From Phragmites australis (lineage: Eukaryota > Streptophyta > Magnoliopsida > Poales > Poaceae), in the NCBI RefSeq assembly GCF_958298935.1, contig NC_084940.1, positions 18,347,146 to 18,411,145 of the forward strand: a stretch of DNA of 64,000 nucleotides, given 5' to 3'. Shown here in pieces: positions 24,525-36,690 of the stretch. Below the pieces are notes generated by a model that did not search any database, had not been told where the DNA came from, and was given only the letters and a program-made list of their open reading frames with translations. Position 1 is the stretch's first letter. Each line of letters opens with the position of its first letter. A program made the position numbers and the translations under genes.

Positions 24525-26993
24525 TATGTACGAGAAAGCCTTAGTCCTTGTGCTGTTCCTATTCTTTTGGTTCCTAAAGATGACGGTGGTTGGCACATGT
24601 GTGTTGATTGTAGAGCCATTAATAACATTACCATAAGATATCGTCATCCTATCCCTAGGCTAGATGACATGCTTGATGAGTTAAGTGGTTCTGTGGTGTT
24701 CACAAAGATTGACTTGCATAATGGTTACCACCAAATAAGAATTAAATTGGGAGATGAATGGAAACCTGCTTTTAAAACAAAGTTTGGTTTATATGAGTGG
24801 TTAGTGATGCCTTTTGGTTTAACTAATGCACCTAGCATGTTTATGAGATTGATGAATGAGATTCTACGTGCTTTCATTGGTAAATTTGTGGTCGTTTATT
24901 TCGATGACATCTTGATCTATAGCAAGTCACATACACAACATATTGATCATTGACGTGCTATTTTTGATGCTTTGCGAGAGGCACGTTTGTTTGCTAATCT
25001 TGAGAAGTGCACCTTTTGCACCGATCGAGTTGGTTTTCTTGGCTATGTTGTTACTCCACAGAGAATTGAAGTGGATGAATCGAAAATTGAAGCCATCAAG
25101 AGCTGGCCGACCTGGGAGACTATTACACAGGTGAGAAGTTTTCATGGTCTTGCAGGGTTTTATCGGCGTTTTGTGAGAGATTTCAGCACCATTGCTGTGC
25201 CCCTTAATTAGTTGACAAAAAAGGGTGTTCCATTCCATTGGGGTCCAGCACAAGAAGAAGCTTTTAACACGCTGAAAGAGAAGCTTACACATGCACCTCT
25301 ACTCCAACTTTCAGACTTTGGTAAGACTTTTGAGTTAGAATGTGATGCTAGCAGAATTGGAATTGAAGGAGTGTTACTTCAAGAAGGTAAACCAGTTGCT
25401 TACTTTAGTGATAAATTAAATGGGCCATCTCTGAATTATTCGACTTATAATAAGGAGTTGTATGCTTTAGTTCGAGTTTTAAAACATGGCAACACTATCT
25501 TTGGCCTAAGGAGTTTTTTATTCATTCTAATCATGAATCTTTTAAGCACATTAAAAGTCAAGCTAAACTGAATAAACGACATGCTAAATGGGTTGAGTTC
25601 ATAGAATCTTCTCCATACATAATTAAACACAAGAAAGGTAAAGACAATGTCATTGTGGATGCATTATTAGACGTTACACCATGTTGTCCCAACTAGATCA
25701 CAAAAAATCTTTGGTTTAAAAACAATAAAAGGGTTGTATGCAACTGGTTCGGACTTTAAAGATGCTTTTCAAAATTGTCAAGATGGGAGAACTTGGAATA
25801 AGTATGTGCTGAATGATGGACTTCTTTATCGCGCTAATAAGCTATGCATTCCAGCTAGCTCCGTTCGTCTTTTGTTTTTACAGGAGGCGCATGGAGGAGG
25901 TTTGATGGGACATTTTGGAGTGAAGAAAACTGAAGATGTGCTGGCCACTCATTTCTTTCGGCCAAAGATGAGACGCGATGTCGAGCGCTACGTGTCACGT
26001 TGCACTACTTGTAATAAAACTAAGTCTCGCTTGAATCCACATGGTCTTTATATGTCTCTTTCTGTTCCTAGTTTACCTTGGGAGGATATTTCTATAGACT
26101 TTGTTTTAGGATTGCCTAGGACAAAGAGGGGGAGGGATAGTATATTTGTAGTGGTGGATCATTTTTCTAAAATGGCATATTTTATACCTTGTCACAAGAG
26201 TGATGATGCTACACACATAGCTGATTTATTTTTCAGGGAGATTATACGCTTACATGGAGTGCCAAATACCATTGTCTCTGATCGTGATGCGAAGTTTTTG
26301 AGTCATTTTTGGAGGATATTATGGAATAAATTGGGGACGAAACTGCTGTTCTCTACTACATGTCATCCCCAAACTAATGAACAAATGAATGTTGTTAATC
26401 GCACATTATCTACTATGTTGCGGGCTATTTTAAAGAAGAATTTGAAGATGTGAGAAGTGTGTTTGCCTCATATTGAGTTCGCTTACAACAGATCCATCCA
26501 CTCCACCACCAAGAAAAGTCCATTTTAGGTAGTGTATGGTTTCAATCCCCGTGCTCCTATTGATTTACTACCTTTACCTCCTTCTGAAACTCTGAATTTG
26601 GATGCTACAAAACGTCCTGAATTTATTCTAAAGATGCATGAAACAACTAAAGAAAATATTAAAAAAATAAATGAGAAATATAGAGCTTATGGTAGCCAGG
26701 GTAGAAAACATTTAACTTTTGAACCTGGTGATCTTGTTTGGTTACACTTGCGTAAAGATCGATTTCTTGAGTTGAGAAAATCTAAATTGATGCCTCAAGC
26801 TGATGGTCCTTTTAAAGTTCTTGAGAAGATTAATGATAATGCATATAAGCTTGAGTTGCCTGTAGATTTTGGGGTTAGTCCCACATTTAACATTTCAGAT
26901 TTAAAACCATATGTTGGAGAGGAAGATGAGGTTGCGTCAAGGGCGACTCCAATTCAAGAGGGGGGGGGGATGATGAGGACATCACTCATTTAG
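24525..26993 (+). pseudogene. Element D pol, continued: reverse transcriptase, RNase H, integrase
   Basis: It resumes from 17,240. RT keeps the catalytic [12 protein letters not shown] block. Stops occur at 24,951 (TGA), 25,209 (TAG), 26,451 (TGA where C has Trp) and about 26,526 (TAG), and a frameshift lies near 25,480-25,570 in RNase H. The integrase zinc finger ([14 protein letters not shown]) and the first two catalytic Asp ([17 protein letters not shown]) remain. The third catalytic Glu is gone: the site reads NEQMNVVNR against DGQTEVVNR in C. The C-terminal part (LMPQADGPFKVL) runs into the 3' LTR at 26,971. Confidence 0.85.
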
Positions 26994-27861
26994 ATACACG
27001 CGCTACAAGTGATCCTATGGTGTTTGATCCATTACATGGACCGATTACAAGGGCTCATGCACGTCGTTTAACTCATGAGGTGAATTCGTTACTCGCTGTC
27101 TATACTAATTATAAGAATGGGATGCTACTCAATTTTTGTGAATTTTTTATAATTAGGAATATGGGAGAAGCACCTATGGAACAACCAAGTCGGACGGGGC
27201 TCAAGCCAACTTCAAGTCGGAGTCGGAACTCGGTTCGGATTCAGTAGACAGTGACACACTAAAACGGCCATAACTTCTTCATATGAAGTCCAAATAAGGT
27301 GTTCTTTGATGCATTGGAAAGATAAGGACGATAGCTTTGTTTTGGTACTGGTCCCAGCTCTAGATTCATGGTGGATTATTTTGTGTCATCAAAACAATGT
27401 GCTGTGTCATAATTTTGGGCATATCGGGCCTTGTAAACGTGTTCGAGTCTAAGCCCAAGTTGTGGACGCCCCCCTGGTTGCCCAAAACCCTAGCACACCC
27501 CTCTTCATATATCTAGCAGCCATCATCATAGACTTTTTGGGGGTTTTGCTTAGATTAATCTGTCATTGAACAGTTTTGCTGTCGTTTGGTTTGTGAAACC
27601 CCAACTCATGAGCTTAATCATAGTTGAAATTTCAGATTGTGTTCTTTCGTGTTCTTGCTTGTGTTCTCGATTTGCTTGCTGGAATTAGCCTTCTTGGTGA
27701 GGTCAACCATGCCGCGCGTGGTTGATAACTAATGAAGCAGTGGTGTAGCGATTGCAAGGGTTGCGTTCTGTCCTGATCGGAAGCCTTGGTTCGTCAACGT
27801 CGAGTCTCCACCAATCGACTTACCATTACCTAACGGAAGATTGGGCCTAATCCTCTCATGA
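26971..27861 (+). repeat. 3' LTR of element D
   Basis: It runs from TGATGAGGACATC to CTCTCATGA, the last being a mutated form of the CTCATCA end seen in the 5' LTR. It aligns throughout with 12,614-13,505. It is followed by CCAAG (27,862-27,866), the right target duplication. Confidence 0.9.
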
Positions 27862-27866
27862 CCAAG

Positions 27867-29464
27867 ACCCTTCGGGCGCCCAACGCTCGTGCCTTATGAA
27901 GGCCAAGGAGAATTGCTTCGTACTCCGCAACATTGTTTGTCGATCAAAACTCAGGCCTTGTGGTGTATCACAACTTTACTCCCGAAGGTGAAGACACCAC
28001 TGCCACCACACCAGCACCTGAAGCCCCCCAGGCTCTGTCACAATATGCGATCCAAACTGGGTCTAACGGTACTTCTTCTGGAGCTTCGACCTGTGGCGTC
28101 CAATCCGCCATGAACTCCGCTAATTCCTGAGACTTCATCGTTGTTCTTGCGATGAAAACTATCATGAATGGTGTGATTTCTGCAGCCCATTTTGCAATCC
28201 TCCCTATAGCTTCATGATTTTCAAACATGTCACGAAGGGGTAAGGAGGTGGGCACTGTAATCTTGTGAGCTGTAAAATAACGGTGAAGCTTTCGCGATGC
28301 CATTACTAGCGCATAGGCCACATTTTCCATTTCAGAGTAGAACCTCCTCGGCCCTGCCAAAGCCTCCGATACATAGTATACTGTAAATTGTTGCAACTTG
28401 TTATTTTCTTGCCTTTCTTGCACAAGTACGACACTTACTGCCGAAGAGGATGCTGCTATGTATAGCAACAACTCAGCCTCAAGATCGGGGCTGGACAAGG
28501 CCGTGAGCTTCGTTAGATATTTCTTCAACTCGTCTAAGGCTTCCTGCTGCTCCGCACCCCATTTAAAGGAGTTAGAGCCTTTTAGCGTTTTGAAGAAAGG
28601 TAGGCTTCGCTCGGCTGATTTTGTGATGAGCCGATTCAGGCCTGCCAAGCGTTGTGCTTGTTTCCTTCTCTGCAGGGGTCTCATATCAATTATTGCTTCA
28701 ATTTTTTCAGGTTCTACCTTGATGTCCCTTTTCGAGAACAAGAAGCCCAGCAACCTTCCAAAGTGCACCCCAAACGCACATTTTTCAGGGTTTAGCTTTT
28801 GGCCTGCACATCATAGATTTTTGAAAGTTTCTCGAAGGTCCTCGAGGTGTTTGTCCTTTATGATACTTTTGACCACTATGTCATCGACGTATGCCAAGAC
28901 ATTTCGCCCTAGCTGTGACTTCAGCACTGTTTGTACCAACCTGGCGAAGGTTGTGCCAGCATTCCGAAGGCCGAAGGCCATCCTTACAAAGCAATATATA
29001 TTGAAGGAGGATCTAAAACTTGTTCTTTCCTCATCCTCCTTTGCCATCCAAACCTGGTGGTACCTAGAGTATGCATCCAGAAAACTCAACATCTCATAGC
29101 CAGCAGCAGAGTCCACCAGCTGATCAATTCGTGGTAGCGGAAAATCATCCTTTGGACAAGCTCTGTTTAGGTCTCTAAAATCTACACACATCCTCCACTT
29201 GACATTACTTTTCTTGACTAGCACCGGGTTAGCCAGGCACTCCGAATGCAACACTTCGCGCACGAAACCGGCATCAAGCAACTTTTGCACCTTAGCCTTA
29301 GCTGCCTCTTCCCTCTCCTTTGAAGCCTTCCAAAGCTTTTGCTTCTTGGGCTTCACATTCGGGTCTACATTTAGAGTGTGTTGAATGATTTCTCTACTAA
29401 GTCCATGCAAATCCTTCGAAGACCAGGCGAAGATATCTTCGTTGTTGCGAAGGAACAATATCAA
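27867..29464 (-). pseudogene. Element E pol: reverse transcriptase and first part of RNase H
   Basis: On the minus strand RT runs from LRNNEDIFAWSSKDLHG through KWRMCVDFRDLNRACPKDDFPLPRID to the catalytic block LAYVDDIVVKS. A stop lies at about 28,811 (TAA/TGA region before 'CAGQKLNPEKC'), after which RT thumb and a degenerate RNase H continue in frame (EGEN-type block replaced by ERRKQAQRLAGLNRLI). A second RNase H-like segment of the Tat type begins WIAYCDRAWGASGAG near 28,040. The reading passes through VAEYEAILLGL and is interrupted at 27,866 by D. Confidence 0.8.
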
Positions 29465-29469
29465 CCTTC

Positions 29470-30214
29470 ACTCAGCTTCTTCTATGATTTCTGCCCCGAT
29501 GACGACTTTTTTGTCTGGCCTGTCTCGACACAATGGCACTTTCTTGGTCTAGCCTTCTGGTCCAGCCTTCACCATTCTATGTACCTGTGTTTGCTCTTCG
29601 CGTTCTTCATGATCCATCGAAGGTCCAGCCAATACATGGACATTTCGACAGCCCGGAGTATTTTCCACTTCAATCCTATGGGCCACCTGTTGATCTCCGA
29701 GCACTGTTATGACACCTCCGGGACCAGGCACCTTCATGCACAAATGTGCATGGCGCTATATTGCTCCGAATGTATTTAGGACTCCATGTCTGAATATTGC
29801 ATTGTAGGGATAGTTGATATCAACCACATCGAAGGTTATATCCTTCACTCGAAAGCTTGACCCTCCGCCAAATGACACCGGGATTGCTATCTTTCATGAA
29901 GCATTGATTGCTTTTTCCCCCGAAGCCTAGTAGCGGGGACCAGCCTGCTGAAGGTCACTTTGTTGCAAACTCATCCTGTTGAAAGCGTCGACAAAGATGA
30001 TATCTATCGAGATTTCACCATCTATTAGGATTCTGTGCACTTCATTTCCTGAAATGTTTGCAGTGATGATGAAGGCGTCCATATGTGGGTAATCTAGAAC
30101 CCTCATGTCCTCCAGTGAATGGACATGTAACTCACAGTACGAAGGTAATGGGCACATCGGACCATCTTGATGGACATAAGTTGGCCCTACACCAACATAA
30201 TTAACCCTTCGCAC
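29470..30214 (-). pseudogene. Element E protease region
   Basis: The minus-strand translation has HMDAFIITANISGNEVHRILIDGEISIDIIF. This corresponds to the retropepsin block whose usual active site is D-G-x-S; here it reads DGEIS, so the loop is altered. A following segment, MCMKVPGPGGVITVLGDQQVA (29,743-29,681), matches the spacer after protease in Tat polyproteins. Stops and frameshifts separate the parts. Confidence 0.65.
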
Positions 30215-30217
30215 ACA

Positions 30218-31433
30218 TTATTTTTGCTGCCTCTTCGATTCTGATTCCTGATTAGATCCTCTAGAGATTGCCAACACAACATTGTACCAATGGTTTATTA
30301 TGCTCACCGATCTGCTGGTTTCCGGGGGGGTTTTGATTGCTGGTCTTGACGGAGGTGGTGGGAGCTCTCCTCGGAAAGTCAACTGACCAACAGTCTGGTC
30401 CGGCGAAGCCGAAGGCATAGGAACATATTGGTGTGTCAGCGCAGCCATTGGTCGCCACTGGTTAGTGAACGTTGTGTTTGGGCTGCGGGTCTGATTGGTT
30501 TCCCATGCTTCGCCTTGTCTAAAATGTGTGGCATGATGCACAATTCTTGCAGGATCGAAGGATTGTTTCGTTAAGCTTTCTTTCATGGCCATGACTTGTG
30601 GGCACTGCTTAGTCCTATGACCAGCACCTTCACCATGTAACTCATAGTACAATGTGTTCGGGTCTTGCAGAGCCTGTCCTCCTCGACCTCTAGCACTCCG
30701 GCCTCCTCGAGGACCCCCGCCTTGTGCTTCGGAGAACCCCTAGGCGACTTCGACTGGTCTGGAGTCTATTTGGTTGATTTTCTTTTGCTTTGATGTGTAT
30801 TCAAATGCTTCGACTTTTTTGACATGCTTCGGTCTGTCTCTGGAGTGTCCAGCGTTTGTCTCTCTGGTTGATGCATTTGTCTTTAGCATTTTTTATGCTG
30901 CCATCTCACTCTTCCTCCGAAGGTGGTCCAACTCGGACCTTGCATACTCTTCCATCTTATTGAAGAGCTCCTGTACACTCTCTGGCCTCTTGCGTGTAAG
31001 CTTTCCAGCCAAAAACCCTCCTCTGATGCCCTGTATAGCGGCATCAATGATGGTGTCTTTGCTCAAGCCCTTCGCTTGGCAGCGAATATATACGAAGTGA
31101 CGCATATAGCTCTGCAGTCTCCATGGGCTGTTGCTTGAGTATGAAGAGGTCGCTGGCGGTGACCTTCTCCACTCTATTTCCATGGAAATTACTATATAGG
31201 GCATTTCACAATTCCTCCCATGAATAAATGGATCCTGGAGGTAGCGCAGAGTACCACGACCTCGCTATCCCCTTAACCGCCAACACAAAGGCCTTTGCCA
31301 GAAATTGTTTCCCTCTCGAAGATATTTTGAGGCACCATTGAGGTGCATCATTCGGCATGAAAGATGGGATGATGGCGTTGTGAGAAAATCTACATTTGAA
31401 TCTGGATGTATTAAATGCAACTATACCCAACAT
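30218..31433 (-). pseudogene. Element E gag, N-terminally truncated
   Basis: Pieces in order on the minus strand: capsid domain (31,433-31,206; KAFVLAVKGIARSWYSALPPGSIYSWEEL), then SKDTIIDAAIQGIRGGFLAGKLTRKRPESVQELFNKMEEYARSE (about 31,070-30,935), and a nucleocapsid knuckle remnant (YYELHGEGAGHRTKQC, 30,652-30,605). These are hallmark blocks of Tat gag. The N-terminus and 5' LTR are missing beyond 31,436. Frameshifts occur between pieces. Confidence 0.75.
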
Positions 31434-31436
31434 TTC

Positions 31437-32338
31437 AAATTTCAGAGATGTTCTTTGTAACTCTACTCAGAGATTGGTGTCAGGAAGTTGAGTTTTCAAG
31501 CCTTTCTCAAGTCTCGAGTGCAGACAATGGCAAGGCGCTCGACCCAATTGCATTTCCACTCGATACTCGGAACAAAGATTTTCCTTGCTTAATTCTTTCG
31601 ACCGCAGGCTTGATCTACCTTACTCGACCAGCTTTAGACTTGGCAGTACTCGAGTAGACACTTGTGGAAATCCTCCTTGCTGAGCAGAGTTAAGGGGCTA
31701 CTATTGAATATCTAACTATAGGGTATATATGCATAAGGAGTACATCATATATAGATAGGATACCTTATTTGCATCTTTAATTACTCCAGATATTACGAAC
31801 CTGAATCTACAAGACACGGTATACTCTAAGATCGTGAAATCCCATACTAGGAAGGTCTTGATCGGGTTAACTAACTCAAGTACGATTAGTATCCAAGCTA
31901 GATTCGGCTACCTTGCCTTCATCGATAAGATAGAGGACTCCTCATCGATTTTGATAGGATTCAGGGTAGTTCCTGGGCCTATATAAGGTGGGGACCCAGA
32001 CCCTTAAAAGGAGAACTTCGACAAAACCCCACAACTTCGACGACCTAGAGTATTTCAACACAACTCAACTCGACGCAAGCACCAAGACCATAGGAGATAC
32101 TCAATGACTTCAACTCTAGTTTAGTTTAGATCCAATCTTCTCCTTGTAATAGGTCTAGCCACCTTGCTTGTACTCGACAGAATACATATACATCAATATC
32201 CATATAGGATATAGGGTATTACTCCTCTTCGGGGTCCTAAACCTATCTATGTCGCTTGTCTTGTTTTGTGCTTGATCCCTGATCTCGAAGGAACCCCAGT
32301 CTAATTATAGATACATTGTCAAGAATAAATCTTTGACA
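31437..32338 (+). mobile_element. Element F fragment: 3' end and LTR of a Tat-type element, plus strand
   Basis: Bases 31,437-31,690 look like the untranslated 3' part of a Tat element. They lead into the polypurine tract TTAAGGGGCTAC (31,690-31,701) and an LTR from TATTGAATATC (31,702; G-to-A in the expected TG) to CTTTGACA (32,338), 637 bp. A plus-strand TATA box CCTATATAAGG lies at about 31,978-31,988. The fragment abuts truncated gag of E on the left and integrase of A on the right. Orientation is opposite to both neighbours. Confidence 0.55.
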
Positions 32339-32479
32339 ATTTCACTTCCTGCACTCTTCCAACACATACTTCCGAACTCTTGGAAGTGTTGGGATATTCA
32401 CTGTTTGCAAGAGCTAGGCGAAAAAGTATGTAATAGAATAGTTAGTCTAATTAAATGTAATCAGCATACCTTCAATGTA

Positions 32480-33720
32480 CCTTATCTATGAATGAAACTG
32501 TCCGAGTTCATTGATATTCTATGAGTTTCTGAGTGGTTCACCATTCATAGTAGATAAGCGCATTGATATTGGTCGAGTGACTTCAACTACTATGTAGGGC
32601 CCTTCCCACTTAGGTGATAACTTGTGGTGCCTAGCCTATTTCTACACCTTACGTAGAATAAGGTCCCCAACAGTGAGTTTCCTAGGCTATATCTTCTGAC
32701 TCTAATATCTATGCAACGCTTATTGATACTTAGCTACTCGTATGGATGCTCGATCATGATACTGCTCGAGGAGGTGGATATCTTCTGCCCACAACTGCTC
32801 TTGCCCTTCTTTCCAGTAACCCTCCTCTCGTGGCAATCCAAACTACAACTCAATCGGGAGCATTGCCTTTGCCCTGTAGACTAAGAAGAACAGAGTTTCA
32901 CCAGTGGCTCTGTTAGCCGAGGTGCGGATGACCCATAGTACCGAGGGAAGTTCCTTCACCCATCATTTCGAGGAGGCTCTCAACCTATCAAAGACTTGGG
33001 TTTTGATACCCTGTAAGACTATACCATTGGTGCGCTCGACTTGACCGTTACTTTGGGGGTAAGCTACTGAAGGAAAGCAACTTTGAATGTCAAATTCATC
33101 ACAGAATGCAGTAAAGGTTCCTCTTTTGAACTGGCTATCATTGTTTGTAATTATTCAATGCGGGATGCCATATTGAGTAATTATGCTCCTCATGAACTTC
33201 TTAGCCGCTTTTTGCGATTATCTTTCCTATGGATTTGGCCTCGATCCAATTAGTGAATGTGTCGATAGCCACAAATAGGAACTTATAACCATCTTGGGCT
33301 CTTAGGAATGGTCCTAGGATATCCAAGCCCCAGACGAAGAAAGGTTGAGAATATGAATTGTTTACAGAGCTTTGGCTAGTCAAGTGGTCTACCTTTTGAA
33401 AAATTAGAAGTTCTCGCACTTTTGACCATCTCGTAAGCATCCTGGAGGGAAGTTGACCAATAGAATCCTTGATGAAAAACCTTTCTAACCAAGGTGCGAT
33501 ACAACTCATGATTACTACATGTGCCTCCATGGATATCGAGCAATATATTGTTGCCCTCTTTCTGAGTGATGCACTTCATCAAGATTTCATAACTGCCCTT
33601 TTGGTAGAGCTTGTTGTCCACCATAGCATATAGCTTGGACTTACAAATAATTTTTCTTTACAGATACATCATCGTTAGGGATCTCTTGACCCTCAAGATA
33701 GGCTTAATGGCGTCATCAAA
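32480..33720 (-). pseudogene. Element A integrase
   Basis: Minus strand: the zinc-binding region keeps DIHGGTCSNHELYRTLV (two His) but both Cys of the C-x2-C pair are lost (VKSARTSNF). The core has WGLDILGPF (first Asp). The second Asp is replaced by Asn (ITNNDSQF). The third Glu is present (YPQSNGQVERTN). The C-terminal block GDLILRKV..HHKLSPKWEGPYIV lies at about 32,660-32,600. Several stops are present. The enzyme is inactive on sequence grounds. Confidence 0.75.
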
Positions 33721-33779
33721 ATCAGCTCGTGTTCGAGTAGTGTAGGTTTCGTGTATGTAGGTTCTACCTTGCTAACCTA

Positions 33780-35614
33780 ACCAGACTGCTAGTCGAGTTG
33801 GGCAGCATCTATACTCGAGGCTGTCGAGGCAGATGGTTTGAGGAGTTTCTCGACAAAGACTCCCACAGGTGTTGGTGAACTAAATGAAGCGAGCCTGGAG
33901 AGTTCATCGGCGGTGGAGTTATTGCCTCTCCAGATGTGCATGACTTCTAGCTTTTTGAACTTTTGCTCGAGCTTTTGTACCTCATTTAGACAAGCACTGG
34001 TACTCATTTTGCACTTGGTTTACGACTAGCTATGAATCCCCTTTCACAAGTGGTCACCTAATTCCAAGTGATGCAGCTATACGGAGACTATTTACCAGCC
34101 CCTCGTATTCTGCAACACTATTCAAAGCTTTAAATTCTAATTGAATGGCATACCTGAGTTCATCACCCATTGGAGATTTGAGTACGATGCCAGCCCCTGA
34201 GCCTTGGAGCATGAGCGATCCATCGAACAAAAGCGTTCAATGGTCCTCGACCACGTTTGGTTTTGTTTCTTCAATATTTGTCCATTCGACAATGAATTCT
34301 ACTAGTAGTCCCAACTTAACACTTATACGTGGTGCATAGTACACGTCAAACTTGTTGAATTCGATCGTGAATTGCGTGATTCACCCAGCAGCCTCCCTAT
34401 TGCATATAACATCCTTCTGCGGATACATTATCACGATGGTGACCTTATGTGCTTGGAAATAGTGTCGTAGCTTCTGGGAAGGCATCAGTACTGCATAGAG
34501 TAACTTTTGTACTTGCTGGTATCGTATCTTAGCATCGTGTAGGATTTCGCTCATGTAGTAAACCGGCATCTAGATCTTAGCCATTTTCTCGGGATAGTCC
34601 CGTTCGACCACCAGGACCATGCTTATAGCTTGTGGGGTAGCTGCAATGTACAAAAAGAGCTCCTCTTTGTAGTTAGGTGGGGTTAGAATTAACGGAGACG
34701 ACAAAATATGTTTTCAAGTCTTGAAAAGCCTTCTGCTCTTCTTTTGTCCACTCAAACGGTCATGCTTCTTTAGCAACTTGAGAAAAGACATCCCTCACTC
34801 GCCCATCTTGGAGATCAATCGACTAAGGGCTGCTATGCATCCTGTCAACTTTTGAACCTCCGTCAGTGTTCGAGGTGACCACATCTAGTTGAGAGTCTCA
34901 ATTTTGCATGAGTTGGCCACAATGCCTCAACTTGACACTAGGAAACTTAGAACCTTGCAGGATGGAACGCCGAACATGCACTTCTCGGGGTTAAGCATCA
35001 TATGATACTTCCTGAGGTTGTCGAATGTTTCCTTGAGGTCGTCAATCAATGCATCTTTGGTTCTAGATTTGACTACAATATCATCGACATACGCTTCAAC
35101 ATTGCACCCAATCTTGTGCTATAAACAATTTTAAATACACAATTGATAAGTCACACCAGCACTCTTCAAACCAAAAGGCATCTTTACATAACAAAATACA
35201 CCGAAAGAAGTAATAGAAGTGGTTTTCTTCATCTTTTCATGCTAATTTGGTGATACCTCAAATAGGCATCTAGAAAAAATATCAATGCGCAACCCGCCAT
35301 TGAGTCGACAATCTAGTCTATGCGAGGAAGAGGAAAAGGATCCTTGTGACAAACTTTGTTTAGGTCGGTAAAGTCAACACACATCCTCCACTTTCCACTA
35401 GCCTTCTTCACGAGGACAGGATTCGTGAGCCACATGGGATGATGAACCTCTCGAATGAAGCCCACCTTAAGGAGTTTTTTATCTCCTCCTGGATGGCCTG
35501 CTTTATGTCCTTTGCAAATCTTCGCTACTTCCGCACCACAAGTTTGGCACTGGATTCCACAACTAGTCAATGCTCAATCACCTACCTAGGGGCTCTGAGC
35601 ATATCAGACGGTTG
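33780..35614 (-). pseudogene. Element A reverse transcriptase and RNase H
   Basis: Minus strand: RT begins near QPSDMLRAPR (35,610) and includes GFIREVHHPMWLTNPVLVKKASGKWRMCVDFTDLNK (about 35,480-35,370). A YVDDIVVKSRTKDAL catalytic block remains at about 35,092-35,048. The RNase H portion has [26 protein letters not shown] (34,563-34,486) and a Tat-type second RNase H (LLFDGSLMLQGSGAGIVLKS, about 34,235-34,175), then MHIWRGNNSTADELSRLA (about 33,945-33,890). Many stops and frameshifts mark a long-dead copy. Confidence 0.75.
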
Positions 35615-35955
35615 TGCCACACTCGATTTTAAGACCAAAACCAAATGTGAACCATATGTATGCCAAGATCAGTTTACACATACATATAGTGACATCATTA
35701 GTGGATAACAGACACAGTGCTCATTATTACAATGTTATTTAATACAAAATGGTCACACGGGTCTAAAGAAAATTACACAGTAGTAGAAAAGAAACACAGC
35801 GCAGCTCCACGCCATAGGCAGTCGACTAGAAGGTCCACAAACCTAGAATTCTACACCGTCATCAGGATATTCTTCAAAAGCTTCACCTTATGAAAAGCAA
35901 GCATGAGTATTTCCAATACTCAGCAAGTGGGGGAAAGGTATGACATGGTTACTTC
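35615..35955 (-). repeat. 3' LTR remnant of element B
   Basis: It matches 40,730-41,060 closely over its whole length: both contain 'aagaccaaa.ccaaatgtgaaccatatgtat', 'cacacgggtctaaagaaaattaca' and 'gtgggggaaaggtatgacatggt'. At 35,955 the match stops and RT coding sequence begins. It therefore represents only the last ~340 bp of the LTR. Confidence 0.85.
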
Positions 35956-36690
35956 ATTAAGGGCTCGATAGTCTATGGACATCCATTGTGTTCCATCCTT
36001 CTTTGGTACAAAGATGACCTGAGCTCCCCAGGGCGAAGAACTAGGGTGGATAAACCATTTGTCTAATAGCTCTTGGATTTGCTCCTTGAGCTCAGCCAGC
36101 TAATTAGCATCCGTTCTATAAGGTCTCTTATATATAGGAGCAGTTCCAGGTACTAACTCAATAACGAACTCAATTTCACGGTCTGGCGGCATACCTGGAA
36201 GATCATCGGGAAAGACGTCCATGAACTCGTTCACCACATTGAACTCTTCTATAGGAATACCCTTCATTTGATTGAGTGAGCATTTCTCTACTGAGGGAGT
36301 AGTTGCAATGAACTCTACTTGCGTGCCTTCACTATTGGTCATTTGAACTGCTCTTCTGGCGTAGTCTATAATGCCCTTGTATTTTGCTAGCCAGTCCATT
36401 CCCAAAATAACATCAATTCCATTGGATTCTAGAACTTTAAGGTTGGCTAAGAAGTCTACCTGCCTTATATTAAGGCTTAGCTTTGAGCATATATACTTTG
36501 CCTTCATCTCTCCTCCAGGAGAGCTAATTATCATTTGCTGATTCAAAAGCACAATAGGTAGATTATACTTTGCAACATATCGTGTGGTGATGAAAGATTG
36601 TGATGCTCCTGAATCAAATAAAACTGATGCTGGGTTTGAGTTGAAAAAGAACATACCAAGCACCACATCTTGCACTTCTTGGGCTTCTTC
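35956..36690 (-). pseudogene. Element B protease and RT N-terminus
   Basis: Minus strand: SVLFDSGASQSFITTRYVAKYNLP is the aspartic protease active site (D-S-G). GIDVILGMDWLAKYKGIIDY is the second conserved block. The linker to RT follows (VNEFMDVFPDDLPGMPPDREIEFVIELVPG). RT starts with [20 protein letters not shown] and ends there, fused to LTR sequence. A stop (TAG) lies at about 36,098 after YRTDAN, where Tekay proteins usually have PxELAELKEQ. Confidence 0.85.

Noticed and set aside
28398..29099. Plus-strand frame of 233 codons
   Set aside because: It is antisense to the recognised reverse transcriptase of element E and has no domain of its own.
31702..32338. 3' LTR of element A
   Set aside because: The polypurine tract and TATA box place this LTR on the plus strand, whereas A is on the minus strand.
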